Positions 43,520 through 55,105 of a stretch of DNA of 64,000 nucleotides are shown piece after piece. Position 1 is the first letter of the stretch. Each line of letters starts with the position of its first letter. The notes beneath the pieces are model-generated. The model ran no database searches, was not told the DNA's origin, and was given only the letters and a program-made list of their open reading frames with translations. The DNA comes from Neoechinorhynchus agilis. Taxonomy: Eukaryota; Acanthocephala. A program made the translations under genes and the position numbers. The stretch spans positions 248,001-312,000 of the forward strand of contig CM121343.1 of the NCBI GenBank assembly GCA_051530055.1, given 5' to 3'.

Positions 43520-44296
43520 TCATTCGGCCTTATATAGAGGCAATCGGCAATGTGAACATATCCTTAAATGGGAACATCCGTTTGTTGGAATCGTCGTTCC
43601 AAACGATGATGGATCAAGTTGAACGGGTGCTTCGGCTCCTTTGATTGGTAACGGATTTTTTGCATAATACGACAGCATTGATTTAATTGATTTAAATGGA
43701 TGAGAACATTGTCCTAGGATATAATTGTCATAATCGTCTTTGCTAAGTTGTATATGGATCACATTTTTGTTCGGTCCACAAATCGACAATGACATGTGTC
43801 CCGAGCATGTCTCACTCGATCGAATGACAAAACTGCCTTGCTTTGAACTTCTAAGCATATTTTCTGCCTCTTTTCTACTTAAACTAGGTTTCCACCAATG
43901 TGGATAATCGCGACGAGTCCGACAGCCATGCAAGTCTTCATGTGCGTGACTCGTAAACTGATTTAAAGATCGCGAATCATTTCGATCGGCTTTGCATTGA
44001 ATCAAAGAATTCTTCACTAATTCGGATGTACCATTGTCCCATGGATTATTGTAACAAATCGATTTATCATCAAGATGATCGATACCAGAATTCCCTTTCT
44101 TGGCCACGCTACACATTTCTGCACAACAAGACGATCCATCGCATTGTGTATCCCATGGAGACTCGTATTTCATATCCTCATTCGAATTTGTCGACTCATC
44201 TTCTTTTGAACAATTCGAAGGAAATAAATCACTTTCTTTCCATGGAGCACAATATTGACTCATAGGCGCTTCACAGTGAACACGAGGAGGAGTCAT
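43520..44296 (-). CDS. SH2-domain adaptor, SHB/SHD/SHE/SHF type
   Basis: 258-residue single-exon frame from ATG 44,296. The C-terminal SH2 domain (about residues 132-240) starts YPHWWKPSLSRKEAENMLRS, has the phosphotyrosine-binding FVIRSSE (arginine present) and ends YYAKNPLPIKGAEAPVQLD. The ending LPxxGAE is diagnostic of the SHB/SHF group, adaptors that link receptor tyrosine kinases to downstream signalling. The N-terminal half has three similar tyrosine motifs, YCAPW, YESPWD and YNNPWD, likely phosphorylation sites. No catalytic domain. Just upstream of its ATG (about 145 bp) a 121-bp satellite array begins. Confidence 0.88.
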   Translation of the reverse strand: MTPPRVHCEAPMSQYCAPWKESDLFPSNCSKEDESTNSNEDMKYESPWDTQCDGSSCCAEMCSVAKKGNSGIDHLDDKSICYNNPWDNGTSELVKNSLIQCKADRNDSRSLNQFTSHAHEDLHGCRTRRDYPHWWKPSLSRKEAENMLRSSKQGSFVIRSSETCSGHMSLSICGPNKNVIHIQLSKDDYDNYILGQCSHPFKSIKSMLSYYAKNPLPIKGAEAPVQLDPSSFGTTIPTNGCSHLRICSHCRLPLYKAE

Positions 44297-44439
44297 TCTA
44301 ACCTACTAGCTTTTGGCGCCAGATCTACTTTATTAGTATGGACACGGAAGAATCCAAAAGAGAAACATACGTCAAAAAACGTATTCGATAATAATCGATA
44401 TGCACAATAATCGACAAATTGCGTAAGTGTAATTATTTT

Positions 44440-46720
44440 ACCAACTAATTTTAAACTATTAAAGCAAAAAGTTTCCCTTTTGAATCCCGAAACGGACCTT
44501 TTATCTTAAAATCCGGTTCTTAAAACAAAATCTCTGTATTCCCCAAAATTATTCTTTCCAATTTACTAATTTTAAACTATTAAAGCAAAAAGTTTCCCTT
44601 TTGAATCCCGAAACGGATCTTTTATCTTAAAATCCGGTTCTTAAAACAAAATCGCTGTATTCCCCAAAATTATTCTTTCCAATTAACTAATTTTAAACTA
44701 TTAAAGCAAAAAGTTTCCCCTTTGAATCCCGAAACGGATCTTTTATCTTAAAATCCGGTTCTTAAAACAAAATCGCTATATTCCCCAAAATTATTCTTTC
44801 CAATTAACTAATTTTAAACTATTAAAGCAAAAAGTTTCCCTTTTGAATCCCGAAACGGATCTTTTATCTTAAAATCCGGTTCTTAAAACAAAATCGCTGT
44901 ATTCCCCAAAATTATTCTTTCCAATTAACTAATTTTAAACTATTAAAGCAAAAAGTTTCCCTTTTGAATCCCGAAACGGATCTTTTATCTTAAAATCCGG
45001 TTCTTAAAACAATATCGCTATTTTCCCCAAAATTATTCTCTCCAATTAACTAATTTTAAACTATTAAAGCAAAAAGTTTCCTTTTTTAGTTCCACAAAAG
45101 GATCTTTTATCTTAAAATCCGGTTCTTAAAACAAAATCGCTGTATTCCCAAAATTATTCTTTCCAATTAACTAATTTTAAACTATTAAAGCAAAAAGTTT
45201 CCCTTTTGAATCCCGAAACCGATCTTTTATCTTAAAATCCGGTTCTTAAAACAAAATCGCTATATTCCCCAAAATTATTCTCTACTTAACTAACTTTAAA
45301 GTATTAAAGCAAAAAGTTTCCCTTTTGAATCCCGAAACCGATCTTTTATCTTAAAATCCGGTTCTTAAAACAATATCGCTATTTTCCCCAAAATTATTCT
45401 CCACTTAACTAATTTTAAAGTATTAAAGCAAAAAGTTTCCCTTTTGAATCCCGAAACGGATCTTTTATCTTAAAATCCGGTTCTTAAAACAATATCGCTA
45501 TTTTCCCCAAAATTATTCTCCAATTAACTAATTTTAAACTATTAAAGCAAAAAGTTTCCCTTTTGAATCCCGAAACGGATCTTTTATCTTAAAATCCGGT
45601 TCTTAAAACAAAATCGCCATTTTCCCCAAAATTATTCTCCACTTAACTAATTTTAAAGTATTAAAGTAAAAAGTTTCCTTTTTTAGTTCCACAAAAGGAT
45701 CTTTTATCTTAAAATCCGGTTCTTAAAACAATATCGCTATTTTCCCCAAAATTATTCTTTAGAATTAACTAATTTTAAATTATTAAAGCAAAAATTTCCC
45801 TTTTGAATCCCGAAACGGACCTTTTATCTTAAAATCCGGTTCTTAAAACAAAATGGCTATTTTCCCCAAAATTATTCTCTCCAATTAACTAATTTTAAAC
45901 TATTAAAGCAAAAAGTTTCCCTTTTGAATCCCGAAACGGACCTTTTATCTTAAAATCCGGTTCTTAAAACAAAATCGCTATATTCCCCAAAATTATTCTT
46001 TCCAATTAACTAATTTTAAACTATTAAAGCAAAAAGTTTCGCTTTTGAATCCCGAAACGGATCTTTTATCTTAAAATCCGGTTCTTAAAACAAAATCGCC
46101 ATTTTCCCCAAAATTATTCTCCACTAAACTAATTTTAAAGTATTAAAGTAAAAAGTTTCCTTTTTTAGTTCCACAAAAGGATCTTTTATCTTAAAATCCG
46201 GTTCTTAAAACAATATCGCTATTTTCCCCAAAATTATTCTCTCCAATTAACTAATTTTAAACTATTAAAGCAAAAAGTTTCCCTTTTGAATCCCGAAACG
46301 GATCTTTTATCTTAAAATCCGGTTCTTAAAACAAAATCGCTATTTTCCCCAAAATTATTCTCTCCACTAAACTAATTTTAAAGTATTAAAGTAAAAAGTT
46401 TCCTTTTTTAGTTCCACAAAAGGATCTTTTATCTTAAAATCCGGTTCTTAAAACAAAATCGCTATATTCCCCAAAATTATTCTCCACTTAACTAATTTTA
46501 AAGTATTAAAGTAAAAAGTTTTCTTTTTTAGTTCCACAAAAGGATCTTTTATCTTAAAATTCGGTTATTGAAACAAAGTGACTATTTTCCCCAAATTTAT
46601 TCTCTCCAATTAACTAATTTTAAACCATCAAAGCAAAAAGTCTCCCTTTTGAATCCCGAAACGGATCTTTTGTCTTAAAATCCGGTTCTCGGAACAAAGT
46701 AGCCATCTTCTCTAATCATA
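44440..46720. repeat. Satellite array, 121-bp monomer, ~19 copies, two monomer types
   Basis: TTAAACTATTAAAGCAAAAA recurs every ~119-121 bp (aligned AAAGC at 44,461, 44,582, 44,703, 44,824...). Constant blocks are ATCTTTTATCTTAAAATCCG and CCCCAAAATTATTC. Two monomer types differ in one segment: type 1 has CCCTTTTGAATCCCGAAACG, type 2 has CCTTTTTTAGTTCCACAAAA (about 45,080, 45,670, 46,155, 46,400 and 46,520). Type 2 occurs only in the half away from the SH2 gene. The last copies decay gradually near 46.6-46.7 kb. Confidence 0.96.
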
Positions 46721-46724
46721 AACT

Positions 46725-47980
46725 TAATGTTATTCTCTTCAATTGGCTAATAAAACGTTAGTTTTTGCCACAGTTTTGCATTTGAGTATTTGAAGCTCAA
46801 CTTTCGCAATGTCCTTCTTTTTTTGCAGTGCCAGAAAAAGTATCTATTATTGAGTTATAGGAAAAGAGTTTAAAATGTTTCTTCTTTCAATTGACATAAT
46901 AACCGTTTAATCGTCTCTAATACAAATGATGGAATAGTCAGACGGGATTTGACGGCACTTTTCCAAAGCGGGTTCTGAAATTTAGAGCACGCGGATATTT
47001 TATATCGATTCTTATCTTATTCTTTTTCCGCACCGTAAAATGCCAATTTTCCACAGATGCCGTCTTCTTTTTCATAGTAAAAGAATGCTCACTTTTTGCA
47101 TGATTAATTTTTGGGTGCTTCGGGCGAAAAATTAGATCAATGATGATCCCTCACTCATCATCTTCAGAAATAGGAAACATAGCGCTTTTAAAGGTTGTTG
47201 AGAAAAGTGATCTTCATATCAAAGACCTTTTTAAAGATTTCATCATAAATGGCGTTCATTTCGTCTGTTAAATATTTCAACTCCTTTTCGGCGTTATATT
47301 TCTAAACAATTAATTGTGCAAGTAACAATTGGATCCATCAATTTATTGCATGCTTTTGTTTCCCAGATATTCGAACTGCAACATTCAAATACTGACAGTT
47401 TAATACTCAATTATTGCCTCTAATTAAACCTACTGTCTTCTTAGAAGAAACTTCTATTTTGTAGAATATTTTGTAAATTGCACAATACTCAACTTGTTAA
47501 AGTCATACCGGGAATTCTGCCACATTTACAGCGAAGCCGCTAAAATTCGTTTTCATCTATTTTGTTTGCTAAAATGTCCATGCAGTCTTGATGTTACTAT
47601 AATGATGATTAACCAATTTTTTAACGGCTCAGGTGAAACATCCATTTACACAGATTTTGGCTTAATTAGTTTTTCTATCTTGGGAAATATGCGCTTTTGG
47701 GAAGCTTAGGACGTTAGTGCTTGATGTTTTATCTCTAAAGAACTCGCCGGTGGCATATTTGAGATTAATTTACGAGGTTTTGAATTAAACACTGGGTTTT
47801 CTTTTTTTTGTATATAGATTGGACGTTAAACACTTTAACAATCCGAAAACAATAATATTCTGTTTCTAAACCCGTTTAAAAATTGGAAATAGTACAAATT
47901 CGAAAAGAGCACTGCGATTTCTTTTCATTTTATTCCAACCTAAGAGATATGAGTGAATTCTAAGAAATGTTTTTAAAGGT
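46725..47980. other. AT-rich intergenic sequence
   Basis: No gene, structural RNA or repeat is supported. A 71-codon open frame at 47,494-47,709 lacks any recognisable domain. Confidence 0.4.
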
Positions 47981-48120
47981 TGTCGGCACTGGCCCTCGTG
48001 AAGGACTTGGGGAAACGAATCAACGCGGCGACTGGAGAGCCAAGATCGACTTCGTTCCTAGCCCAAAAAATAAGCATTGCGGTGCAGCGGGGCAATGCGG
48101 CTAGCATTTTGGCCTGCGCC
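47980..48120 (+). mobile_element. LINE C-terminal fragment
   Basis: An open frame reads ALALVKDLGKRINAATGEPR, STSFLAQKISIAVQRGNAAS, ILACADE-stop. It overlaps at QRGNxAS with the 3' ends at 15.1 and 35.2 kb, extending that LINE's C-terminus by about 40 residues. Sequences of this form end certain LINE polymerases that also contain the GGIRxIAxxxTLRRLxAK and KNAFN motifs seen at 21.8-22.1 kb, so these pieces probably come from one LINE group. Confidence 0.6.
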
Positions 48121-49255
48121 GATGAATAGGAGCGGAGAGGTTTTGTACTGTTGTTTTGCTTTTAAAAAAATCTAAAAGGTGTCGGTAAAAGAATTTCGTA
48201 ATTTTTTTTATTTGCACCACAAAGAACATATCCAACTTTTTCCTTCTATTTCTAAATTAGCTTAAATATAGAAAAGAATAACAGTGGAAAGTATCGGAAA
48301 CAGAATTTACGCAAGTTCTGCATAAAAAGTATTCGAGAAAATAAGAATATTTTATTTCTTTATCGAAGAATCCCCGATTAATCTCAATCCAAACGATAAA
48401 TACAACGCTGTATGATCTTTCCTTGAATGGAAACAGTGGCCATTTTCCGTTTACTATCAACCATATCGAACAATGCGAATGTAGAAATCTGGGTTTTATA
48501 TTGTGGATGAAACTCTTTTGTAATTAAATTAGGTTGGATATTATACGATTTAACGGTTCGATTAAATCTGAGTTTGCAACATAGTTGTTAAACGTTCTCT
48601 AAAAAGTTGAGTCAGTTTCAAATTTGATATAGTTCAATTAAGTACTATTCTTATTCTCCTAAAATCCCATTTTGATCATCAATTGTTTTCATCGAATTTC
48701 TTTGAAAAGGTTTATCCATGGGATTGCCGTAAGGCGACTTAACAAGTGTTTCCATCTACGAAAGGTCAATTCACAAGCCGAAACATCATAAGGTTTTGTC
48801 AATGAAGGAAACGGTTGGACGCGGTTCATTTTCGGGACGAATTTAAGAAGGCTGAAATACAATATTTTCGGAATGGATACTGTCTGTAAGGGAAGGGGGA
48901 TCTATGGTATCGTTTTCTTCGTAGGTAATGAAGCATCGAGCGATTTGTCAAAGCACGAATCCAGCCCCTTTGGAAGAGCATTTATGTATGCTAAAAGGGT
49001 TGAACTACTTAGGCTGTTACTTGTGGTATAAGCCACCGCTCCACATTTATGTCCTGGATGAATTGCGTAATCTTTAAAACCATTCGGTTAACATTGCCTT
49101 TTGCATCTATAAATGTATTTGCTTTTAGCTGATGTGTCTATATTTTACCTTTCTCTGAAACTCCACATCCAATGTCATCATTAATCAAGTTGCGCCATTC
49201 GGCATTATAAGGTGTTAAAGCTACGACTTTTAGCTATAGTTGAGTCCTCAGTGTA
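48120..49255. other. Intergenic sequence, no gene supported
   Basis: AT-rich with no open frame above 67 codons and no repeat shared with the rest of the window. Confidence 0.4.
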
Positions 49256-50110
49256 ACTGAATGCCCGGCTGTATGTCATCCAGTTCTTCGTCAGGACTAT
49301 ACTTCCACTTCCTGATGTTATGCTGCCTAAGATCGTCGTCGTCGTAGGCGCCACCACAATTATTGTCACTGAGACACACACACCGAAACCCTAGGCTCTC
49401 TTTCACGCTACAAACGCATACAACCGTAAATTAGTTCGAATCTTACACGCTGGACAAACTTACGCTTATCCATCTGATATTTTCTTAATTAGATCACGAT
49501 TTATTCACTGCCTTATAACATGAGCTGTATGCTTTAGGTAAAAGATTCCACCCGTTTGACTGAGTCTTCTTGAACCGAGTGGATAGGTTCTTGTCGCGGG
49601 TTGCTGATGAGCACTCATTTTGTGAGATACCGTCATTTTCTTATGCTTCAATCTATGAGATGTGGTTGCTCTTACTTTTCTTCTATTCGATTTACTATAT
49701 GAAACCTCATTGGGTACAATATGGTTATCTTCCCCGGGCACATTAGACTCTTTTTCGCTAAGTGGTGACGGTTCTCCATAAGCACCGTATAAATCCGGAT
49801 CCGATTCACCTAACAAAGGACTGGTCTCTCCGTTTGATAAACCGAGTTCCGTACTCGTGCCATTCGGTACTTCTCCATTATCCTTATTTAAAGAACCTTC
49901 TATTTCACCTTCATCTTCTTCATCTTCTTGTTCAGCTTCGAGTTCATTGGCGGCTCGCTTCTCTGAAATTATGAACATCGGTAACAATACCAACAGGATA
50001 AACACAATGACCACGACTACTGGAATCAAATAACGTATAGCTCGAGCGGTAGGTTTTTCTGGATACACGAAATTAGTCCTATTATTTTCGTCTGTAGTAC
50101 TGTCTAACAT
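49256..50110 (-). CDS. Single-pass membrane protein with acidic tail (unidentified)
   Basis: The first ATG is at 50,110 (MLDSTTDENNRT...); the frame upstream is open but has no ATG. After about 25 residues comes one strong membrane helix (IRYLIPVVVVIVFILLVLLP), then an acidic stretch (ELEAEQEDEEDEGEIEG), a Ser/Gly/Pro-rich region and a basic segment (SNRRKVRATTSHRLKHKKM). There is no cleavable signal, so a type II topology is likely. The long exon can stop at 49,505, where AATAAA follows the stop codon, or splice from ACGG|GTGGAA (near 49,552) to an exon at 49,390-49,256 encoding FRCVCLSDNNCGGAYDDDDL, KYSPDEELDDIQPG. The second exon looks coding but the join is inferred. No family recognised. 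Confidence 0.6.
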
Positions 50111-50481
50111 TATTTTATTTTTTGGCACAGTTGTGAAATACTGTTCTTCACCTTGCTAAGAAGACTCAAGTTTTCCGCGAAAAACAGCTTTAGAATACTC
50201 TTTTGGTTGTAGAATCTTCTGATTTATTAGCATTTTGAGTCCATTTTGTTGTCATCTTGTGAGTCGTTGTCACAGTCAACGTTAAATTTGAATGCATTAT
50301 GGCATATTTGTTTGATGGTGTATTTGTGGTTGGATCCATATGTAATCGTTACCTTTTATTTTCAATCGTAACCGCGGACACCGAGCAACCGTTGCCATTG
50401 TTACAATATACAACAACAACAAAAAGTGTTTATTTTTATAATTCTTTTATGAACTCTTTTATTTACAAAAGACGAGGATAG

Positions 50482-50613
50482 AGAATTGTGTTATTTAGAT
50501 AAAGAGGTTCATCGTCATTAGTTTGTTAGTTTGAGCGTCTTTTAATAACTAACAAACTAATGATGATGATGATGAACCCTTTGATGAATACACTTCTAAA
50601 CAACACAATTCTA
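50482..50613. mobile_element. Foldback family F1 copy
   Basis: Arms of about 58 bp: AGAATTGTGTTATTTAGA... and AGGTTCATCGTCATTAGTTT against their complements, around the GAGCGTCTTTTAATAACTAA centre that is also the junction sequence of the 253-bp satellite. This copy is the closest relative of the satellite monomer in the window. Confidence 0.88.
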
Positions 50614-50639
50614 ACAACAATTAATTGGAAAAAATTTGC

Positions 50640-52446
50640 TAATAAAATCTGTGGTGATTTGAATTTAGCGTGAACATCTTTTTTAACATTTCGATTAGAA
50701 CGTGTAAAAATTAGCCGTTTTACATGGTGGTTAATTGGAGGAGATCCAGGAAAGGGAATGAAGTATATTCTTGTGATAACAAAGTCTTGGCAATCCGCTG
50801 GAGGTTTAGGTCAGGCTGCATCAGACCATAAGCAGATATCTTCTTAGTATACGCCGTTCTTTTCAGAAGGTCTGTGCTTCATCCAAAGACATGTTTAATG
50901 AGCTGTCTAAGCTTTGACTGACTACATGTTCCTCGAAGGACTCCGCAGAATGACTGAGACGCAATATACCGTGATCGACGTTATAACGATCTTCTGACTT
51001 GTAAAGGATTCGTACTTCGGCCATTAATTGGATTATATGCGATATGTCCCAGCGCCGAAAATATCAGTTGCGAAATTCGATCATAGTCGACGTTCTAAAT
51101 AGTCGTTAACTTTGTAAAAAAGGATCGGAAATAATCGACTTCTCGAGCTAAAAATTAAGAAATTCTAAAAAATGAACCCAATTTGATTCCATACCTTTCT
51201 TATTCGGCTATAATTATACAAATTAGTGCGATTTTGTGTACACGTTTCTAAAACATTATTTTAAAACGGTAGTAACAATCGACAAACCAATCATTAGCGA
51301 GCTTTAAAGTCTACATGCATTCAGCAGGTAACTTATCGGAATGTTCTCAAATTTGGTTTTTTGTATGCGATTGGGAATTTCGGTCAATTGATTTGTATGT
51401 TTTATGATTTTATCGCATTCGAATTGCTTTAACTGCAGATTTAAAAAATTGTTCATAGAAGAAGTTTTGTTCTATTCCTATTATTTATTAAAGACGTTTG
51501 GTGTAGACCTGACAATAATATCCTCACATATCGACATTTTCATATCCATTTATAATATTCTAATTCATTGTCACTTTTATGCATTAGTACTTAAATGCAT
51601 TTTAGAGTAGGTTACAGCATTATTTCTCTTGACTTTATGAATTCCTCAATGGCACAATGCTAATTTCTACGTGTCACTTATAAATGCTGATTTGGTTAAT
51701 ATGTGTTTTATAGTGGTGAGTGGATAAGATCGGTTTAAGATATCGCAATCCGTTTTGTGGTTTGGGAAATCAAGTAATAAGTAGAGCTAATCGTTTTGAT
51801 ATAATGCCTTCATAGTAGTGCTTTATTTCTAAACAGATTCGGTTCAGTTTCTTTAGAGGATCAACAAAAAAAGGGTATCAAAACAACTATGATCCACTTT
51901 GGATCCACGGCAGTATGTATAAGTAAAGTGGCTTCGATATCAGGATGATAAGGTGACAGTAGCTATTAAGAAACCCTGCTTAGGCATTTGCCGTTCGTTG
52001 GCGACATCTAATGGAACAGCATGATATGTGCAAACGTATATGCTTCTTTATAATGCCTACTCTGCCTCCAAATACCTAACAATCTAACCGGGGAAAAATT
52101 AACATTCCTGATCACGTTATGAGACGGAATCTTTCAAGACGTACACACTATTGCCCGGTAGTAAGCTGACATTTAGAGTCGTGAGATATTCTCAGAATTG
52201 TGAACTTTAGCCTCCCTGGAGTGGTGGGCAATGGATACTTAGTAACTAGACAAACGCACAATCTTTATATTTGGTCACGCTTCTCTTCATCTAATGCTCC
52301 GATTGTACCATGGACCAATGCTAGGATAAGCTTTGTTTTAATTTATACACTCTATTCATTTTTCTCTCTTTTTTTGTGATTTTATCGATATTTTTGGTGC
52401 ATTTTTCAGACCTTTTGGTTTTACAATCCAATGCTGCATAAACTCA
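50640..52446. other. Intergenic region upstream of the Ig-receptor gene
   Basis: No gene, repeat or RNA could be supported. A 68-codon hydrophobic open frame at 51,404-51,610 appears accidental. The last few hundred bases presumably hold the promoter of the Ig gene; a T-rich tract precedes the ATG. Confidence 0.35.
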
Positions 52447-54269
52447 ATGGGACAAACTAAGTGCACGATTTGCATTCTTGCTCTACTATCTGTCAAGCTG
52501 TTCAAGGGAAACTACGCCGAAAATACAAAATACGTGCATTTAAAGGCCCAAGCATCAACACATTCATCCATTACCAATCTGAATCTCACATGCAACGAAG
52601 GGTCAGAATACACCCATGACCAATACTCATGGACTAAAGAACCGTTCTCACAAGAACACGACCATCGACAAATAATTATTGAACGTGATTCCAAATACGA
52701 ATTTCTACCAAGCTCAAAATTTGCACGGATTTTACAAATTAAAAATGTAACAATAAAGGACGAGGGATCCTATTGTTGCTTTAAAGCAAAATCTTCATGT
52801 CAAAGGATGTTCAATCTTAAAGTTTATCACGACATCGAAAACATGCAAATCGTAAGTATGGACGGTGTGCAGACTAAAATGATTGGTACCGCCGGTGAAG
52901 AGTTCCGTGTCGGATGCATAGCCTCGAAGAGTTGGCCAGCAGCGATGATCTCAATGAGAATTGACGGATCGCCGTTGGTCGCTCTACAACCGATGTTGGC
53001 TACATTTAAAGCATCGCCCGACATTAACGGATTGTATCGAACTGAACTGTATTTCCGGACAAATTCCTTGCACAAGTGGTTTTCGAGAAGCGTAGATTCG
53101 GCAGTCTTTAGCGAGAACCTCTTATTTAACCCACGAGGACGATCAGCGTCTACTGATTTGTGAGGCGAGTCTTCATGATCTTCACGTCAAGCGCCAAACG
53201 TTTATTCCTCTCAGTGTTCAATATAGTCCAATATGTGCGCGGCTGGAAAATCCATTCAGACTTGGTCTAAATAGAATGGGAAATATTACCTGTGGAGTGT
53301 CTAAAGTAAATCCATCAAAAAACCTACGATTTGAATGGCTTTTGGACCGAGGAAACCTCGCTGAGAAATGGAACGTACATTTCATGTTTACTAATGAGAA
53401 CTCGTCGACTATTTTGGTTAAACCAACGTCATTGTCTCAATTGGAAAATGCTCATATTAGTTGCTCAATAAGCAATGGTATCGGTACGCCTACCATTTGC
53501 AATTTACCGGTTGCATTGGGCACAAAGCCCGACCCGGTTACCAACTGTCACCATTCGTATCCGACTAATACGACCGTACAAATCAGTTGTCAATTGGGCT
53601 TCCATCAGGGTGATCCGAATCAACAATGTGTCTTATTTCGACTTGACAAACAGAAACAAATGATGATAGAATACGCACGAGCTCGTCTTTGTGCATTCAT
53701 AATCGATAGAACGAGTCGAACCGAATATCACAAACTTAAAGTGTTTTCAATTAATAAGTTTGGGGATAGTTTTCAACAAGCAGTTACATTTGAGCTCAAC
53801 TCGTTCGGAAAAACGGAACGAGCCAAATCATCGTCCTACATTTTAAGCTTTTTCCGCAGCAGATACCGATCAATCGAAAAAATCATTGCTGTCTTCATCT
53901 TGATCGCCGGTCTATTTTTAGTTGCATGCCTTACCTCAATGTGCTGCTGCTGTTGTTGTCAAGATGGAAGTTGGCTCAGTGATAAACTAAAAATTATCGG
54001 CGATTGGAAAAGCGTTCGATCAAAGACACGTTCTCATTCAGTTGAGCAACAAAAAGCCGGTATGGAAATGTTCTGGGACACTTATGCAAGGAGAGGAAAT
54101 GTTTGTTTTATCAAAAATAATTACTCTGGTAAGGTCATCTTTATATGTCTAAATTGGTGACTTTTCATACGTTTTAGGTGGTAAATTTATTGGTGAAGAA
54201 TCACATTTACTTAACGCAGAACAATCGAGCATGCAAAACAATGTTCAATCAGATATGATTTTGAATTAG
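52447..54269 (+). CDS. Immunoglobulin-superfamily membrane receptor
   Basis: The ATG at 52,447 gives a signal peptide (CTICILALLSVKLF). An N-terminal Ig domain has LTCNE and, in its F strand, KDEGSYCCF; a second has RVGCIAS and LLICEASLH; a third ITCGVS and HISCSIS; then a further beta-domain (QISCQLG). A transmembrane helix (IIAVFILIAGLFLVACLTSM) is followed directly by CCCCCC and a cytoplasmic tail. The architecture resembles sidestep/nephrin-like adhesion proteins, but I cannot assign an orthologue. Between domains 2 halves the frame changes near 53,060-53,110; a 40-nt GT-AG candidate (AA|GTGGTT...GCGAG|A) restores it. A 49-nt intron (54,129-54,177; TCTG|GTAAGG...TTTTAG|GT) is clear and leads to a stop at 54,269. 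Confidence 0.8.
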
Positions 54270-54296
54270 AGATTCTTATAACGTGTTCTTTAAATA

Positions 54297-55105
54297 TGAG
54301 ATTCACTAATGTGGACCATGCTTCTTACCAAATCTTCCCAAATCCAAATCTTGACAAAATGGTAAGTTTGTTTTCCATTTGTATGCATTAAAATTCCTTT
54401 CCCTTACGGTCAAAGACAATAACCGATCGGCGTGGACCGAAAATGGTGAACCAATCACCGACAATCGATTCTACTTACGGTTATACCGGTAGCCACCATA
54501 GTCAACACAACTCACAAGGATGTTATTGCTGTGAAAAGAACAATAACGACGGTAACACCTATTGCTCTAAAACTGCATCATTGAGGGGTCGTAAAGTTCC
54601 AAACAATCCACCGCCCATAGAACCGAGGCGATCAACCAGTCGTTCTAAATCAATAGACGATTATGGCGTATTGCCAACGAAACAGCAGCAGCAGCATCGT
54701 TCAAAAGTGTACTCACTTGATTATAATCATCCTTTGTCTGTAATGCAAAACACAAGGTTATTGAGTGCTGATGAACATGATGTGAGTGATGAAAACGCGA
54801 ACCGTCGGAGGCGTGATGAGACCGGATGCAAAGGTGATATTCTTGCAACCTGTATGTATGACGGCAAATCAAAAGTTACCGAGTGCTGATTGAACATTTT
54901 CATATGTAAACAGACACAGAGTGTATCGCTGCAAACGCTTGTGAATGATTCATGTATAGAAATTGACTCTATTGAAATCGATGGCGCCAATGAGTGCTTT
55001 ATGGATCAAACAACACTCGTTACCACCATGTTGAAACGTTCTCGTGTTCCCCAACGATATCCATTTATCGGTCAGCTACCGGTTCATATTTCTCCATGTG
55101 GTTGA
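54297..55105 (+). CDS. Probable cytoplasmic tail of the Ig receptor (or small adjacent gene)
   Basis: An exon from about 54,297 (MRFTNVDHASYQIF...) ends KM|GTAAGT at 54,362 and joins after CAAAG at about 54,419 to TITDRRGPKMVNQSPTIDST, with a His/Ser/Asn/Gln-rich, low-complexity stretch (KQQQQHRS) and many basic and serine residues. A further junction near 54,855-54,915 (possible intron AT|GTATGA...CAGAG|T) leads to IEIDSIEIDGANE and the terminal PFIGQLPVHISPCG. No signal peptide or domain. It starts 27 bp after the stop of the Ig frame; an alternative splice ATTG|GTGAAG...GAATTAG|AG would skip that stop and make it one protein. A disordered receptor tail is the best reading. Confidence 0.5.

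Noticed and set aside
44440-46720. CRISPR-like regular array
   Set aside because: Repeats are contiguous with no unique spacers and the genome is eukaryotic; it is a satellite.
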